Shown here piece by piece: positions 1 through 9,673 of a stretch of 64,000 nt of DNA. Source of the stretch: Pelagibius sp. Alg239-R121 (GTDB taxonomy: Bacteria > Pseudomonadota > Alphaproteobacteria > Kiloniellales > Kiloniellaceae); the NCBI RefSeq assembly GCF_947331435.1, contig NZ_CAMZOF010000007.1, positions 62,001 through 126,000 of the forward strand, written 5' to 3'. A program made the position numbers and the translations under genes. The notes beneath the pieces are model-generated. The model did not search any database and was not told the origin of the DNA. It worked only from the letters and a program-made list of their open reading frames with translations. Positions within the stretch are counted from its first letter, which is position 1; every line of letters begins with the position of its first letter.

Positions 1-835
1 TCAGTTGCCAAAGCGGGTTCTCCGCAGGCAAGGGCTCGGTTTCAAAAACATCCAGGGCGGCACCGGCGAGGCGCTGCGATTGCAGCGCGTCCAGTAGCGC
101 CGAATGGCAAACGATCCCGCCTCTGGAAATGTCGACCAGGACGGCACCGGGTTTCATGACCTTAAAGGCCGCCGCGTTAACCAGCCCGCGCGTGGCCTCA
201 AGCAGGGGAGCGCAGATGACGATGAAGTCCGCGTCAGCCCACAGATTTTTCAGTTCGCCGGTTGCGTAGACCTGATCGACATTTGCTGTCGCCCGTGGGT
301 GGGCACGCACACCCGTTACCCTCAAGCCGAAGGCTTTGGCGCGTTTGGCGATGGCTTCGCCGCTGTGTCCCAGTCCGACGATAAGAAGATTTTTGCCCTC
401 GATCGGGGTCATCATCCGCCCCGCCCAGATACGGTTTTCGCGGTCGCGCTCCAGCCCCGGCACGTCGAGCGTGAAGTGGAGAATGGAGCCCATGACATAC
501 TCGGCCATCATTCCGGCGGCGACCCCGGCCGCGTTGGTGACCGTGGTTTTTCTGCTGTCCCACTGGCCGAGATGATCGACACCGGAGCCGCCGACGGAAA
601 TCCATTTTGGACCCGAAAGTCCCAACAGTTCACGCGTCGGAAAGTTCGGTGTACCGGCAAAGCGGACGGTGAATACGACATCCGGCCGGAAACTTTCCAG
701 CACCGCGCCCAGGCCGTCGTAACTGTCGCACGGCATCACTGAAACATCGGGATGATGTCGCCGGAGTTCGTCGATCAGGGGCGCCGGCTCGGCATCGTGA
801 ACGACAACTTTAACATCTTGGTCGGGCTCGCTCAT
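1..835 (-). CDS. D-2-hydroxyacid dehydrogenase, 3' end beyond the window
   Basis: NAD-dependent oxidoreductase of the D-isomer-specific 2-hydroxyacid dehydrogenase family; these interconvert 2-oxo acids and D-2-hydroxy acids in the cytoplasm. The frame is open to base 1, giving 278 codons without a stop. I see a Rossmann motif GLGHSG near residues 154-159, the catalytic-arginine segment DISRGG (Arg238) and the catalytic-glutamate segment ETEPLP (Glu267). The catalytic histidine and C-terminus lie past the edge. The ATG at 835 overlaps the stop of the PrpD-like gene by ATGA, so it is the distal gene of the minus-strand operon. Substrate is unknown; a 2-oxo acid product of the upstream enzymes is an inference. 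Confidence 0.88.
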   Translation of the reverse strand, partial: MSEPDQDVKVVVHDAEPAPLIDELRRHHPDVSVMPCDSYDGLGAVLESFRPDVVFTVRFAGTPNFPTRELLGLSGPKWISVGGSGVDHLGQWDSRKTTVTNAAGVAAGMMAEYVMGSILHFTLDVPGLERDRENRIWAGRMMTPIEGKNLLIVGLGHSGEAIAKRAKAFGLRVTGVRAHPRATANVDQVYATGELKNLWADADFIVICAPLLEATRGLVNAAAFKVMKPGAVLVDISRGGIVCHSALLDALQSQRLAGAALDVFETEPLPAENPLWQL

Positions 836-2211
836 GTCAGGCCTCTGGCTGGCGGATAAACCAGATCGCTTAGGTGAGAGAAGGCAATGCCCTCTTTGAG
901 TAGGCATTCAGCGGCGGACTCGATCTGCCGTGACCGTTCCGGCTCGAGAGCCTGGGCGGTCATGCTGTGGAACTTCTCGAGGACTTCGTCCCTGGTCATA
1001 GGGGATTCCAAACCGCCCCGCGCATGAATGTCTCCGGACGCCAGACGGCGGCCGTCCGACAGCGTGACGGTTACGTCTGACCAACGGCTTGCGGGAAATC
1101 TTATGTTGTGGCGCTCGTCTTCGATCACTGTGATGCGCCCGACCAGTTCGGCGACGGACTGATCGGTGAGCGCTGCACCGGCCACGTGCTCGGGCGCAAT
1201 CCGGCCATGGCGAAGCATGAGCGCGACCGCGAAGGCCAGGCTGTACTGCGCATGGGACGTGGTTTCCGGCATGCCGGGAAAGAGGCGGGAGGCTTCGTGA
1301 AAGGTTCTAACCTCAACTGCGGCAACGTCGTTGTCGGTGAAATCATGTTCCAGCATCAAGGCACGTGCCGAATCGATCGCGGCATGAGCCCAACGGCAGA
1401 TCGGATAGGGTTTGATATAGTTCGCCTCAATGGTCCAGACCTGCGCAAGATCCTGCCAGATATCCCGTAGGTCTTCCGCCTCGACGGTGAGCGCCGGTGC
1501 GCCGCGAAAACCGCGTGATGCCAAGAGTGCTGCGCTGACACCGGTCAGAGCACCGACACCGGAGCCATCATGCAGCATGGTCGGATTGTCGATTTCACGC
1601 ATCATCTGACTGCGCGGCCCGTGATACTCGGCGATGCCAAAAGCCTGACGCAGTGTGTTGTTGTCACTTCCCATCAATCTGCAGCCGAGGGCCGCTACAC
1701 CGAGTGCATTCCAGGCACCGGAAGTGTGATAATCGGAGACGCTTTGGTGCAGGGCGATGCCCGTTCTGGCGGCGATTTCGTAGGAAATCACGAGCGCGGA
1801 AAGCGCGTCCCGGCCACTGAGGCCGCGATTGGTTTCGGCAAAGGCAAAGAGGGCGGGAACGACGGCACAGCCAATGTGACCCTTGGTCGGGTTGTAGCCG
1901 TCGTGGGCATCGAGATTGTCGATCTGTGTGGCGGCGGCATAAGCGGCTCCGGCGAGACTGGCGCGTCGTCCATCGAACAGCAGCCGCGCACTCGTGCTGT
2001 CATTGCTCGCTCCGTAAAAATCCAACGCAAAGTCACGGGCGATGCGACCGGCTTCCAGCGAGACGGCGCCTGCGGCCACGCCAATCGTATCGAGCAGGAG
2101 AGAGGCCCCCATCTGCAGGGCCGTGTCAGGTATTTCTTCGGAGGCATGAAGTGCAAAGGCAGCGATCCGGGCGAAACTGTCCGGGTCTGAGAGTCTCGTG
2201 CTTTCCGTCAT
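832..2211 (-). CDS. MmgE/PrpD family protein
   Basis: A 459-residue protein of the MmgE/PrpD fold, the family of 2-methylcitrate dehydratase and cis-aconitate decarboxylase. The family works on small polycarboxylates without an iron-sulfur cluster. The length matches, and so does the N-terminal helical half with the NLDAHDGYNPTKGHIG stretch followed by the KPYPICRWAHAAID segment that contributes to the active site. It is coupled by ATGA overlaps to the MttB-like gene upstream and the D-hydroxyacid dehydrogenase downstream. No prpB or prpC is nearby, so methylcitrate metabolism is not indicated. A dehydratase, decarboxylase or isomerase role on a pathway acid is more likely. Family assignment is firm; reaction unknown. 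Confidence 0.88.
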   Translation of the reverse strand: MTESTRLSDPDSFARIAAFALHASEEIPDTALQMGASLLLDTIGVAAGAVSLEAGRIARDFALDFYGASNDSTSARLLFDGRRASLAGAAYAAATQIDNLDAHDGYNPTKGHIGCAVVPALFAFAETNRGLSGRDALSALVISYEIAARTGIALHQSVSDYHTSGAWNALGVAALGCRLMGSDNNTLRQAFGIAEYHGPRSQMMREIDNPTMLHDGSGVGALTGVSAALLASRGFRGAPALTVEAEDLRDIWQDLAQVWTIEANYIKPYPICRWAHAAIDSARALMLEHDFTDNDVAAVEVRTFHEASRLFPGMPETTSHAQYSLAFAVALMLRHGRIAPEHVAGAALTDQSVAELVGRITVIEDERHNIRFPASRWSDVTVTLSDGRRLASGDIHARGGLESPMTRDEVLEKFHSMTAQALEPERSRQIESAAECLLKEGIAFSHLSDLVYPPARGLT

Positions 2212-3752
2212 GGTTCGCCGTCGCCGATCTCTTCGCGCCGTCGCGCCATATAGGCGTCCAGTTCTTCGCGAATGGCGGGATCCATCGCAGGTTGCTCATA
2301 CTCCTGTAAAGCCTGCTTCCAGATGTCAGTGGCGCGTTCCTCTGCCGTCTGGCTGCCGGCCTGCTCCCAGTTCTCGTAGTTCTGCCAATTGGAGACCAAG
2401 GGTTGGTAGAAGGCGTCTTCGTAACGCTCCATGGTGTGCTCGGTGCCGAAGAAATGGCCGCCCGTGGGTACCGACTTGATGGCGTCGAATCCCAGTTCGG
2501 CCTCGTCGACCTTGATGGGCTCCAAAAACTCCACCATGTTTTGGAGCATCTCCACGTCGAGAACGAACTTTTCGTAGGAAGCCGTCAGCCCGCCTTCCAG
2601 CCAGCCGGCGGCGTGATAAAGCAGATTGCCGTGCCCCAGCACACAGCCCCACAGCGCCATTTCGGTTTCATAGGTTGCCTGGGAGTCAGCGGCGTTGGAG
2701 GCATTCGTCGGCGAGCATCGGTAGGGCAGGTTGTACTTACGCGCCAATTGGCCGCTCGCAATGTTGGCTTTGGTGTTTTCCGGCGTTCCGAAGGCCGGCG
2801 CCCCCGAGCGCATATCCACGTTGGATGTATAGGCGCCGTACATGACTGGCGCGCCCGGATTGACCAACTGTGTCAGCGCGATCCCGAAGAGAGCCTCGGC
2901 ATTCTGCTGCGCCAGTCCGGCGGCGATCGTCACCGGCGTCATGGCGCCCATCAGGGTAAAGGGTGTGACGGCCACCGGCTGACCGTATTCGGCCATGGTC
3001 ATCAGGCCCTCGGCCATTGCATCGTCGAACTTGCGCGGGCTGTTGACCGAGATGATGGTCATGACGCCCGGATCCTTGCGGATCTCGTCCAGGGTCAAAC
3101 CGCGCGAAATCGCCATCATCGCGATCCCGTCGAGTGCCCGGTTGCGCCCGATCGCCGAAACCAGATAGCAAAGATCGGCGTAGGTGATGTTGGCGTCGTA
3201 GGCGTCCAGATGGCGGGAGTTCGCCGGGAGTTCGATCGGCGCGACGACCTGATTGCCGATCAGGTGGACGACGTTGAAGTGATGCGCCAAGCGGATGAAA
3301 TTGCAGTAGTCGTCGTAGTTGCCCGATCGCCGGCCCCGCTCGCGGTCGTGGACGTTCGGCGGTCCCGCGACCATCGAAAAGTTGAGATGGTTGCCGCCGA
3401 GTAGAATCTGGCGTTCTGGATTTCTAGGTGTTAGCGCAAATTTTGCGGGAGCACTGCTGATTGCGGTCATGACCAATTCGGGATCAAGCCTGACCGTGTT
3501 GGTGGCGCGATCGATCTCGCCGCCGGCCTTTTCGAAAACATCGAGCGCGTGGTCGCTGACCACTTCGATCCCAAGCTCCTGAAGGATGCGCAGTGAGCTG
3601 AGATGGATGGTCTCCAACTGGTCTGCGGACAGGATCTCCATGGGCGGGTAGGGGTTGATCACCTGGCGCCAAGGCAACTGAGTGAGGTTTTTAGCTGCGC
3701 TTCTGCGTTCGCGGCGTGACGAGCCCCTTCGCGGAGCTGATGATTGATTCAC
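2208..3752 (-). CDS. MttB-family (trimethylamine methyltransferase-like) protein
   Basis: A 514-residue TIM-barrel protein of the trimethylamine:corrinoid methyltransferase superfamily (COG5598). Members demethylate quaternary or tertiary amines onto a corrinoid protein. The frame has no internal TAG, so this is a non-pyrrolysine member like the glycine betaine and proline betaine methyltransferases. Segments such as AGPPNVHD and the Cys-containing LGHGNLLYHAAGWLEGG fit the family. No gene for a cognate corrinoid protein or its corrinoid:folate methyltransferase is visible in the window. It overlaps the PrpD-like gene by ATGA and lies 19 bases from the isomerase gene upstream. The substrate is probably an N-methylated compound (inference). 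Confidence 0.85.
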   Translation of the reverse strand: MNQSSAPRRGSSRRERRSAAKNLTQLPWRQVINPYPPMEILSADQLETIHLSSLRILQELGIEVVSDHALDVFEKAGGEIDRATNTVRLDPELVMTAISSAPAKFALTPRNPERQILLGGNHLNFSMVAGPPNVHDRERGRRSGNYDDYCNFIRLAHHFNVVHLIGNQVVAPIELPANSRHLDAYDANITYADLCYLVSAIGRNRALDGIAMMAISRGLTLDEIRKDPGVMTIISVNSPRKFDDAMAEGLMTMAEYGQPVAVTPFTLMGAMTPVTIAAGLAQQNAEALFGIALTQLVNPGAPVMYGAYTSNVDMRSGAPAFGTPENTKANIASGQLARKYNLPYRCSPTNASNAADSQATYETEMALWGCVLGHGNLLYHAAGWLEGGLTASYEKFVLDVEMLQNMVEFLEPIKVDEAELGFDAIKSVPTGGHFFGTEHTMERYEDAFYQPLVSNWQNYENWEQAGSQTAEERATDIWKQALQEYEQPAMDPAIREELDAYMARRREEIGDGEP

Positions 3753-3771
3753 TATGACGTTCCTCTCTGTG

Positions 3772-4584
3772 TCAGGCCGGCTTGCAATAAGATTCTAGTC
3801 CTGCCTCGATGCAATGACTTGGTTCTGCTCGACTCTCATTGTTCGTTCGTTGCCAAAAGAGGCGACCTAGGGATTTTTGTTGCGACTCTATGTCAAGCAA
3901 CTGCAGGGCTTCGAAGAACATCGCCTGATTGGAGGTGATGACCGGTTTGCCGAGCGCCGCTTCCAGAGGTTCGATAATCTCGACACTGCGCATATCGGTA
4001 CAAGAGAGCACGATGGCTTCGGCATCATTCGAGTCTGCGCGTTTGCCCAGCGCGAAAACCTCGTCCGGCGTCAGTTCGCCTTGACCGTAGTTGCCGAGTG
4101 CGACACCGACGTCAGCCTGCGAGACGCATTCAAACCCGGCGTCGGTAAGGAAGGAGACGGCGAGAGAGTTGATGTCGTCGACATAGGGCGAGGCAAATCC
4201 GACCCGTGTCACGCCAAGTGCCTTCAGCGCGTGAACGAGCGCGCCGGCGGCCGTCACCGTATGAGCGCCCGTGCGACCCTTGATCTGCTGCGCCAAGTCG
4301 CGGTCAAAAGCTGTGCCGTGTGTCAGAGTGGCCGAAGTACAGCCGTAGAGGATGACTTCGGGCCGGACGCCTGCGATGAGCCGCAGAGGTTCTTCCAGCG
4401 AGGCGGCGCCCAGGCCTGCCATCTGTTCGGCATCGGGAATCTCGTCGAGATCGTATCCGCCGAGCCGGGCGAAATGGATGGAAACACCCTCGGGCCTCAG
4501 CAACGCACTATCCGCTTCCAGGTTGATATTGGAAAAGGGCACCAGAACGCCGATCCGGGCGCGGCCACGCGAAGAGGTCATCAT
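3772..4584 (-). CDS. Maleate isomerase / arylmalonate decarboxylase-like Asp/Glu racemase family enzyme
   Basis: A 270-residue cytoplasmic enzyme of the Asp/Glu racemase superfamily. Two cysteines sit where the family's catalytic pair lies: Cys82 in YGCTSAT and Cys195 in LSCTDM. That arrangement is typical of maleate cis-trans isomerase and arylmalonate decarboxylase. Likely chemistry is cofactor-free isomerisation, racemisation or decarboxylation of a dicarboxylate. Its start overlaps the stop of the aminotransferase by ATGA, so translation is coupled. Beside HyuA/HyuB it could also be a hydantoin racemase relative, but the SCTDM motif favours the maleate isomerase branch. Substrate not determinable. 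Confidence 0.85.
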   Translation of the reverse strand: MMTSSRGRARIGVLVPFSNINLEADSALLRPEGVSIHFARLGGYDLDEIPDAEQMAGLGAASLEEPLRLIAGVRPEVILYGCTSATLTHGTAFDRDLAQQIKGRTGAHTVTAAGALVHALKALGVTRVGFASPYVDDINSLAVSFLTDAGFECVSQADVGVALGNYGQGELTPDEVFALGKRADSNDAEAIVLSCTDMRSVEIIEPLEAALGKPVITSNQAMFFEALQLLDIESQQKSLGRLFWQRTNNESRAEPSHCIEAGLESYCKPA

Positions 4585-5666
4585 TGCAGCTTCTCCTTTG
4601 TATGCCAGAGGGTCAGTTGATTTGCTGCCAATTCCATGTCGGCTTCGCTGCCGATGGTGGCACGCAGGCAGTTGGCCAGTCCGTAACCGGCCATACTCCG
4701 CATCAAAATGCCTTCTGATCGCAGGAAGTGGTCTGCGCGCAGAGCCGCACTGGAATCAGCAAAGGCGATGAGCAAGAAGTTTGTGAAGCTCGCTGGGACC
4801 GTGAGGTCCAGCGCCCTCATGTGCGCTGCAAAGCTGTCGCGCTGCGCGGCTGTCTTGCTGCAGACGGCGCGCATGTAATCCTGATCTTGCAGGGCGGCGG
4901 TCGCAGCCGCCTGGCTGGCGACGCTGATATTGTTGGGGTTCAACACTTTACGGACCTCGGCGGCGACAGCCGGCGGGAAGAGGCCCCAGCCGACCCGCGA
5001 TCCCGCGAGGCCATAGGCCTTCGAGAGCGTTCGGAGGACCACTGTGTTGCCGGCCCCGACCAGATCGAAAGTCGCTTCGCCGGGCCGGTCGGCGAACTCG
5101 CCGTAGGCTTCGTCGATGACCAATAAAATCTTGTCAGGAAGCCCGCCGCGCAGACGCAAGATTTCACTGCGGGCAACACGCGTGCCGGTCGGGTTGCCGG
5201 GGTTGGCGACAAAGACGATCCGGGTCTCAGGTCTGACAACTGACAGCAGGGCGTCGACCGACAGGGTGAAATCCGACTCCGCCGCGGCATCGTAGGCAGC
5301 TCCGACCGCCAGAGCCGCTGTGCGGAAGAAGGCATAGCCGTATTCACTCGAAAGAACGCGATTGTCCGGCCCGCAATAGCAACGGACAAGGCAGCCAATC
5401 AGTTCCATCGACCCGGCACCGCAGAGGATTTGCTGGGGTGGAAGCGCATGTACCTGTGCAATGGCCTGGCATAATTCGGTCCAGTCTGGATCGGGATAGA
5501 GCCGCGAAGATGCCAGGGTGTCCTGCGCCGCTGCGATGGCTCGGGGGCTCGGCGGCACTGCGCTTTCATTCTGTGCCAGGGAAATTAAGGTTTTGCCGCC
5601 GGGCGCGGTGAGATCGGCAAGAGCATAAGATGCCATGGCGGCGATGTGGTCGTTAGGCTTGATCAT
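4581..5666 (-). CDS. HisC-like class I/II aminotransferase
   Basis: A 361-residue PLP-dependent aminotransferase related to histidinol-phosphate aminotransferase. Visible motifs are NPGNPTG at 155-161, DEAY at 185-188, and the SKAYGLAG segment holding the PLP lysine (Lys216). I chose the ATG at 5666 because a strong GGAGGTGGAGG ribosome-binding site lies just upstream; an earlier ATG at 5708 would overlap hyuB by 56 bases. The gene overlaps the end of hyuB by 14 bases and the isomerase by four. There is no histidine operon here, so an amino-acid or amino-phosphonate-like pathway intermediate is more likely than histidinol phosphate (inference). Confidence 0.88.
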   Translation of the reverse strand: MIKPNDHIAAMASYALADLTAPGGKTLISLAQNESAVPPSPRAIAAAQDTLASSRLYPDPDWTELCQAIAQVHALPPQQILCGAGSMELIGCLVRCYCGPDNRVLSSEYGYAFFRTAALAVGAAYDAAAESDFTLSVDALLSVVRPETRIVFVANPGNPTGTRVARSEILRLRGGLPDKILLVIDEAYGEFADRPGEATFDLVGAGNTVVLRTLSKAYGLAGSRVGWGLFPPAVAAEVRKVLNPNNISVASQAAATAALQDQDYMRAVCSKTAAQRDSFAAHMRALDLTVPASFTNFLLIAFADSSAALRADHFLRSEGILMRSMAGYGLANCLRATIGSEADMELAANQLTLWHTKEKLQ

Positions 5667-7326
5667 CACTTGCCTCCACCTCCTCGAGACCATAATCGAG
5701 CAGCGCACTTTTGGGCGAGATCAGGCCATCGGCCAGGTCTCTGCGCAGCAACTCGCCCGGCCGGGAGCGAGGGTCTCCAAAGCCGCCGCCGCCCGGCGTT
5801 TCAAAAACCAGCGTCTCGCCCGCTTCGACTCTCACTTCCCCCTTGCCGGGCAAGTTTGGGCCATCACCGATCCTGATAGAGCCGGGTGCACCTGCACCGC
5901 CGCCGCCGCGGCCCTGTGCCGGAAACTTAATTCGATCGACGGAGAGGAACACCAGGAAGGGTTTGTCGTTGGCGGCGCGCAGTTCGATGCGCTGTCCAAG
6001 TCCGCCGCGCCATTTGCCTGGCCCGCCGCTGTCGCGCCGCAGTTCGCGCCTGGTGATGAGAACCGGCGCCACGGATTCGGTAATCTCGACCTGACTGCCC
6101 CAGACCCCGCTTGGAAAGGCGGTGGCCGACAGGCCGTCTTTGCTTGGCCGCGCGCCGGTACCTCCATTGTGGGCCAGTTCGACGGCAAAGACCCTGCCGC
6201 CGGCGCGGGCCACTTCCGGCGCACTGCGCAAGGGAAGATCATACATGCACGATGCTCCTTCGGACGGTATCCGGTCCGGGAGAGCCTGGTGCAGGCAGCC
6301 GAACACGAGATCGGGCGTTAACTGACCGATCGTGTGACGCATGGCGACCGCGGCGGGGGGCTGGGCGTTAAGGATGCAACCTGCCGGTGCCGTCACCTTG
6401 AAGGGTTCCAATGAACCGGCGTTGTTCGGGATATCCGGGCCGATGATACAGCGCAGCGCAAAGACGGAGTACGCGGTGGCGTAGTTCAAGGGCACGTTGA
6501 TGCCCTTCGAGGAGCAGCCGGAGGTGCCGGTGAAGTCAAGAGCAATGCCGTCTTCGGCAACCGTCAGGCTGGCGCTCAGTTCGATCTCGGTTTCGTAACC
6601 GTCGATCCGCAGGCTATTGCGGTAGGTGCCCGCCGGAACTTCGGCAATGGCGGCCAGCGTACCGCGTCTCGAAGTTTCGATGATGTGTTCGGACAGGGGG
6701 TCGAGATGATCAAGCCCGAACTCCTGCATCATTCCGCTCAGGCGCTGGGCGCCGATTTCACAGCAGGCGATAAGGGCATAGATGTCGCCTTCGTTGGCGA
6801 TGGGTTCCCGGGAATTGGCCTTGATGATGTCGAGCAGCAACGCGTTGACCTCACCTTCATCAACCAGTTTGCAGGGTGGGATCAGCAGGCCTTCGTCGTA
6901 GATGTCAGACCCTTCCGGTCCCATCCCGAGGCCGCCGAGGTCCACCAGATGCGAGGTGCAGGATGTGAAGCCGATGACGCGGCCGTCGCGGAACGCCGGC
7001 ATGACCAGCAGGAAATCGTTCAGATGTCCCGATGCGATCCAGGGGTCGTTCGTCATATAGATGTCGCCGGGTTTCATCTCCTGCAGAGGGAAGCGCCCGC
7101 GCAGGTCCTTGACTGCTTCGGCCATGGTGTTGATGTGGCCGGGTGTCCCGGTGACGGCCTGGGCGAGCATGCGGCCCTGGAAATCGAAAATTCCGGCTGA
7201 GACGTCTCCGCACTCGCGCACGATGGGGGAAAAAGCGGCACGGATCAGGGCCTGAGCCTGTTCCTCCACGACTGCGAGGAGCCGGTTCCACATAACCTGA
7301 TATTGCGATGCGGTGAAGCGGGTCAT
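5653..7326 (-). CDS. Hydantoinase B / oxoprolinase family subunit
   Basis: A 557-residue HyuB subunit. HyuA/HyuB pairs carry out ATP-dependent ring opening (N-methylhydantoinase, 5-oxoprolinase, caprolactamase) or carboxylation (acetone or acetophenone carboxylase). The family hallmark NDPWIASGHLND lies at residues 93-104. The C-terminal third carries glycine-rich segments near GGPGKWRGG and TPGGGGFGDP. Its ATG overlaps the hyuA stop by ATGA. The pair is separate rather than fused. No biotin or third carboxylase subunit is present, which favours a lactam or hydantoin hydrolase role over acetone carboxylase (inference). Confidence 0.92.
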   Translation of the reverse strand: MTRFTASQYQVMWNRLLAVVEEQAQALIRAAFSPIVRECGDVSAGIFDFQGRMLAQAVTGTPGHINTMAEAVKDLRGRFPLQEMKPGDIYMTNDPWIASGHLNDFLLVMPAFRDGRVIGFTSCTSHLVDLGGLGMGPEGSDIYDEGLLIPPCKLVDEGEVNALLLDIIKANSREPIANEGDIYALIACCEIGAQRLSGMMQEFGLDHLDPLSEHIIETSRRGTLAAIAEVPAGTYRNSLRIDGYETEIELSASLTVAEDGIALDFTGTSGCSSKGINVPLNYATAYSVFALRCIIGPDIPNNAGSLEPFKVTAPAGCILNAQPPAAVAMRHTIGQLTPDLVFGCLHQALPDRIPSEGASCMYDLPLRSAPEVARAGGRVFAVELAHNGGTGARPSKDGLSATAFPSGVWGSQVEITESVAPVLITRRELRRDSGGPGKWRGGLGQRIELRAANDKPFLVFLSVDRIKFPAQGRGGGGAGAPGSIRIGDGPNLPGKGEVRVEAGETLVFETPGGGGFGDPRSRPGELLRRDLADGLISPKSALLDYGLEEVEASDDQA

Positions 7327-9428
7327 ATCAGGACTCCTTCGGCGTCCATTGCGGTCAGCCGCAGATTTCCGGCGCCGTCGACTTCGGCGCTAAATCCGGA
7401 ACTGACCAGGGTCGTGGTCTGTGGTTCGACGATCAGCGCCGGGCTCGGGATGCGGTCGCCGGGCTTGAGTTGCGCACGGTGAAACAGGCCGGCGGTCAGG
7501 GTTTCGCCGCTGATCTCGCAGCGGATGGCACGGGTCTGATTCGGGGCCGGATACTGCGCATCGTCAGCCGCAGCCACGGCCTGCGGCTGCCGGTCCGCGG
7601 TGGAGACCCGTATCGCCCAATTCAGTATCTCGATCTCCATGCCCGGCACGGCGCGGGAAAACTGGCGCTGGTATTCGCTTTCGAATGCCGTTCTCAGCGC
7701 GGGAACGTCCTCCGCCATGACCTCGCGGTCCGGCATCGCGATTTCGATTTCATGGCCTTGGCCGTGATAGCGCATGAAGGCTGTGCGCGTGCATAGCAAT
7801 TCGTCGTCCGGCGCCGCAATGCGGACCACGTCCTCCGCTTCCATGATCATGGCATCGAACAGGCGGTTCAGGTCGGCGATATCGAGCCTGTCGAGCAGGG
7901 CGTAGCGGCTGCGCACGATTTCGAAGGCGACCGGGGCGAAGAGAAAACCCACCGCCGAGCCGACGCCGGGATCGCGCGGTATCAGAATGTCGCTCACCCC
8001 GGCGCGGCGCGCGACCCGGGTCGCGTGGAGCGGACCGTTGCCGCCGAACGCGATCATGGTACGTGCGCTGAGGTCTTTGCCGGACTCGACCGCATGCATG
8101 CGTCCGGCGCTGGCCATGCTTTCATCGACGATCTGGCTGACGCCGATGGCGGCGCCCGCGGCATCCGTCTCAAGCGGGTTGCCGACCTCGATCTGCAGCG
8201 CCGCCTGGGCGGCCGGTACGTCGATGTTCAAGCGCCCCTCGGCAAAGGCATCGGGATCGATGAAGCCCAGAACAACGTCGGCGTCCGTCACCGTTGCTGA
8301 TGTGCCGCCCTTGCCGAAGGCGGCCGGTCCCGGTTCGCTGCCCGCACTTTGCGGTCCGACAGAGAGCCGGCCCAGGCGGTCGACCGAGGCCATGGAGCCG
8401 CCGCCAGCGCCGATTTCAATCATCTCGACCACCGGAATGCGCGCCGGCATGCCGCTGCCCTTGATAAAGCGCGCCGCTCGGGAGATCTCGAACTGCCGTG
8501 AGGTCTGGGGTCTGTAGTCGTCGATCAGGCAGAGTTTGGCTGTCGTGCCGCCCATATCGAAGGAAAGCACGCTATCGGCACCGCAGCTCGCCGCGACCTG
8601 CGCGGCCAGGATCGCACCGCCGGCCGGTCCCGATTCCACCAGTCGGATCGGCAGGCGTGACGCGGTCTCAATGGTGGTCATGCCACCGCCGGCAGTCATC
8701 ATCAAGATCGGGCAGGAGAGACCTTTGGCGGCAAAGGTTTCGGCAAAATCCGTGAGATAAGCCGACATAAGGGGCTGTACGTAGGCGTTTGCGATGGTCG
8801 TACAAAGCCGTTCGAACTCACGGGCTTCGGGACTGACATCGCTGGAAAGCGAGAGGGTAAGTGCGGGCCGGCGCGCCTGCAGCAAGTCCCGCAGACGCTG
8901 TTCGTGAGCGGGGTTTGCATAAGCATGCAGCAGGCAGATCGCAACCGCCTCGGCACCACTGGTATCCAGCTCGTCGATCAGTCCATCGATGGCCGCTTCG
9001 TCCAGAGGTGTGATGACCGCGCCGTCCGCCGACATGCGCTCCGGTACTGTAAAGCAGCGGGCGCGCGGCACCAGAAAATCGGGTTTTTCGAGATTGATTT
9101 CGTACTGGCTGTAACGCCGTTCATAGGCGATCTCGAGTATATCGCGGAAACCCGCCGTGGTGATCCCGGCGACCTTTGCACCGCGCCGCTCGATCAGCGC
9201 ATTGGTTGCCAGGGTCGTTCCGTGGATAAAGCCACCGATATCACCCATCGCGATTCCGGCTTCGGCGATCACCTGCTCAACACCGCCGACGGCCCCGATC
9301 GTCGGATTGCTTGATGTGGTCGGGGTTTTGGTGGTGGCGAGGATCCTGTCGCCGGCACCGGCAAGTACAACGTCTGTGAAGGTTCCGCCGATATCAACGG
9401 CGATCCGCAAGCGGGTGGGAGATTCCAT
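7323..9428 (-). CDS. Hydantoinase A / oxoprolinase family subunit
   Basis: A 701-residue HyuA subunit with the actin/HSP70-type ATPase fold. The phosphate-binding motif IGGTFTDV is at residues 13-20, and the second ATPase motif FDMGGTTAKLC is near 290-300. Together with HyuB it should use ATP to phosphorylate a ring amide or carbonyl and open it. It is the first gene of the hyuA-hyuB-aminotransferase-isomerase-mttB-prpD-dehydrogenase run, in which neighbours mostly overlap by four bases. A 245-base gap separates it from the RraA-like gene, so an internal promoter is possible. Exact substrate unknown. Confidence 0.92.
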   Translation of the reverse strand: MESPTRLRIAVDIGGTFTDVVLAGAGDRILATTKTPTTSSNPTIGAVGGVEQVIAEAGIAMGDIGGFIHGTTLATNALIERRGAKVAGITTAGFRDILEIAYERRYSQYEINLEKPDFLVPRARCFTVPERMSADGAVITPLDEAAIDGLIDELDTSGAEAVAICLLHAYANPAHEQRLRDLLQARRPALTLSLSSDVSPEAREFERLCTTIANAYVQPLMSAYLTDFAETFAAKGLSCPILMMTAGGGMTTIETASRLPIRLVESGPAGGAILAAQVAASCGADSVLSFDMGGTTAKLCLIDDYRPQTSRQFEISRAARFIKGSGMPARIPVVEMIEIGAGGGSMASVDRLGRLSVGPQSAGSEPGPAAFGKGGTSATVTDADVVLGFIDPDAFAEGRLNIDVPAAQAALQIEVGNPLETDAAGAAIGVSQIVDESMASAGRMHAVESGKDLSARTMIAFGGNGPLHATRVARRAGVSDILIPRDPGVGSAVGFLFAPVAFEIVRSRYALLDRLDIADLNRLFDAMIMEAEDVVRIAAPDDELLCTRTAFMRYHGQGHEIEIAMPDREVMAEDVPALRTAFESEYQRQFSRAVPGMEIEILNWAIRVSTADRQPQAVAAADDAQYPAPNQTRAIRCEISGETLTAGLFHRAQLKPGDRIPSPALIVEPQTTTLVSSGFSAEVDGAGNLRLTAMDAEGVLI

Positions 9429-9673
9429 GTGAATTAGACACTAGATTGAATGACTGAACAGCAGAGCACGGTAAGGTGTTGCGGCGCTCGTTCAGGAGAC
9501 CGTCACCGGAGGGCGGTAAGCCCAACCCGCAAGTTCAAACGACCAGATCGCAGCCTGTCGCGCGTCGGTCGTTGCATCCAATGTGTGCCAAGTCGGTCAT
9601 GGTCTTTAGAGTTGATCGAAGTTGGTCCTGGCGTCAATAGGCAATCTGAGGCCCGGGAATCGACGACGAGATC
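9429..9673. other. Intergenic gap inside the long minus-strand series
   Basis: This 245-base gap between the RraA-like gene and hyuA is the longest in the catabolic series. I found no gene, no clear terminator and no convincing copy of the LacI-type operator seen at 16.4 and 20.8 kb. It may hold a separate promoter for the hyuA operon, but I could not assign one. Confidence 0.4.

Noticed and set aside
104-742. Long plus-strand reading frame over the left edge
   Set aside because: It is the shadow of the minus-strand D-2-hydroxyacid dehydrogenase, which has clear family motifs; the plus-strand translation has none.
2403-3404. 333-codon plus-strand frame opposite the MttB-like gene
   Set aside because: No domain is recognised and it is fully antisense to a well-supported family member.
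2208-3752. Pyrrolysine-containing MttB
   Set aside because: The frame has no internal TAG, so no pyrrolysine readthrough is required.
9585-9600. TTGCATCCAATGTG as a fourth LacI-type site
   Set aside because: Only the left half matches TGCATxCGxATGCA and the CG centre is missing, so it was not counted.
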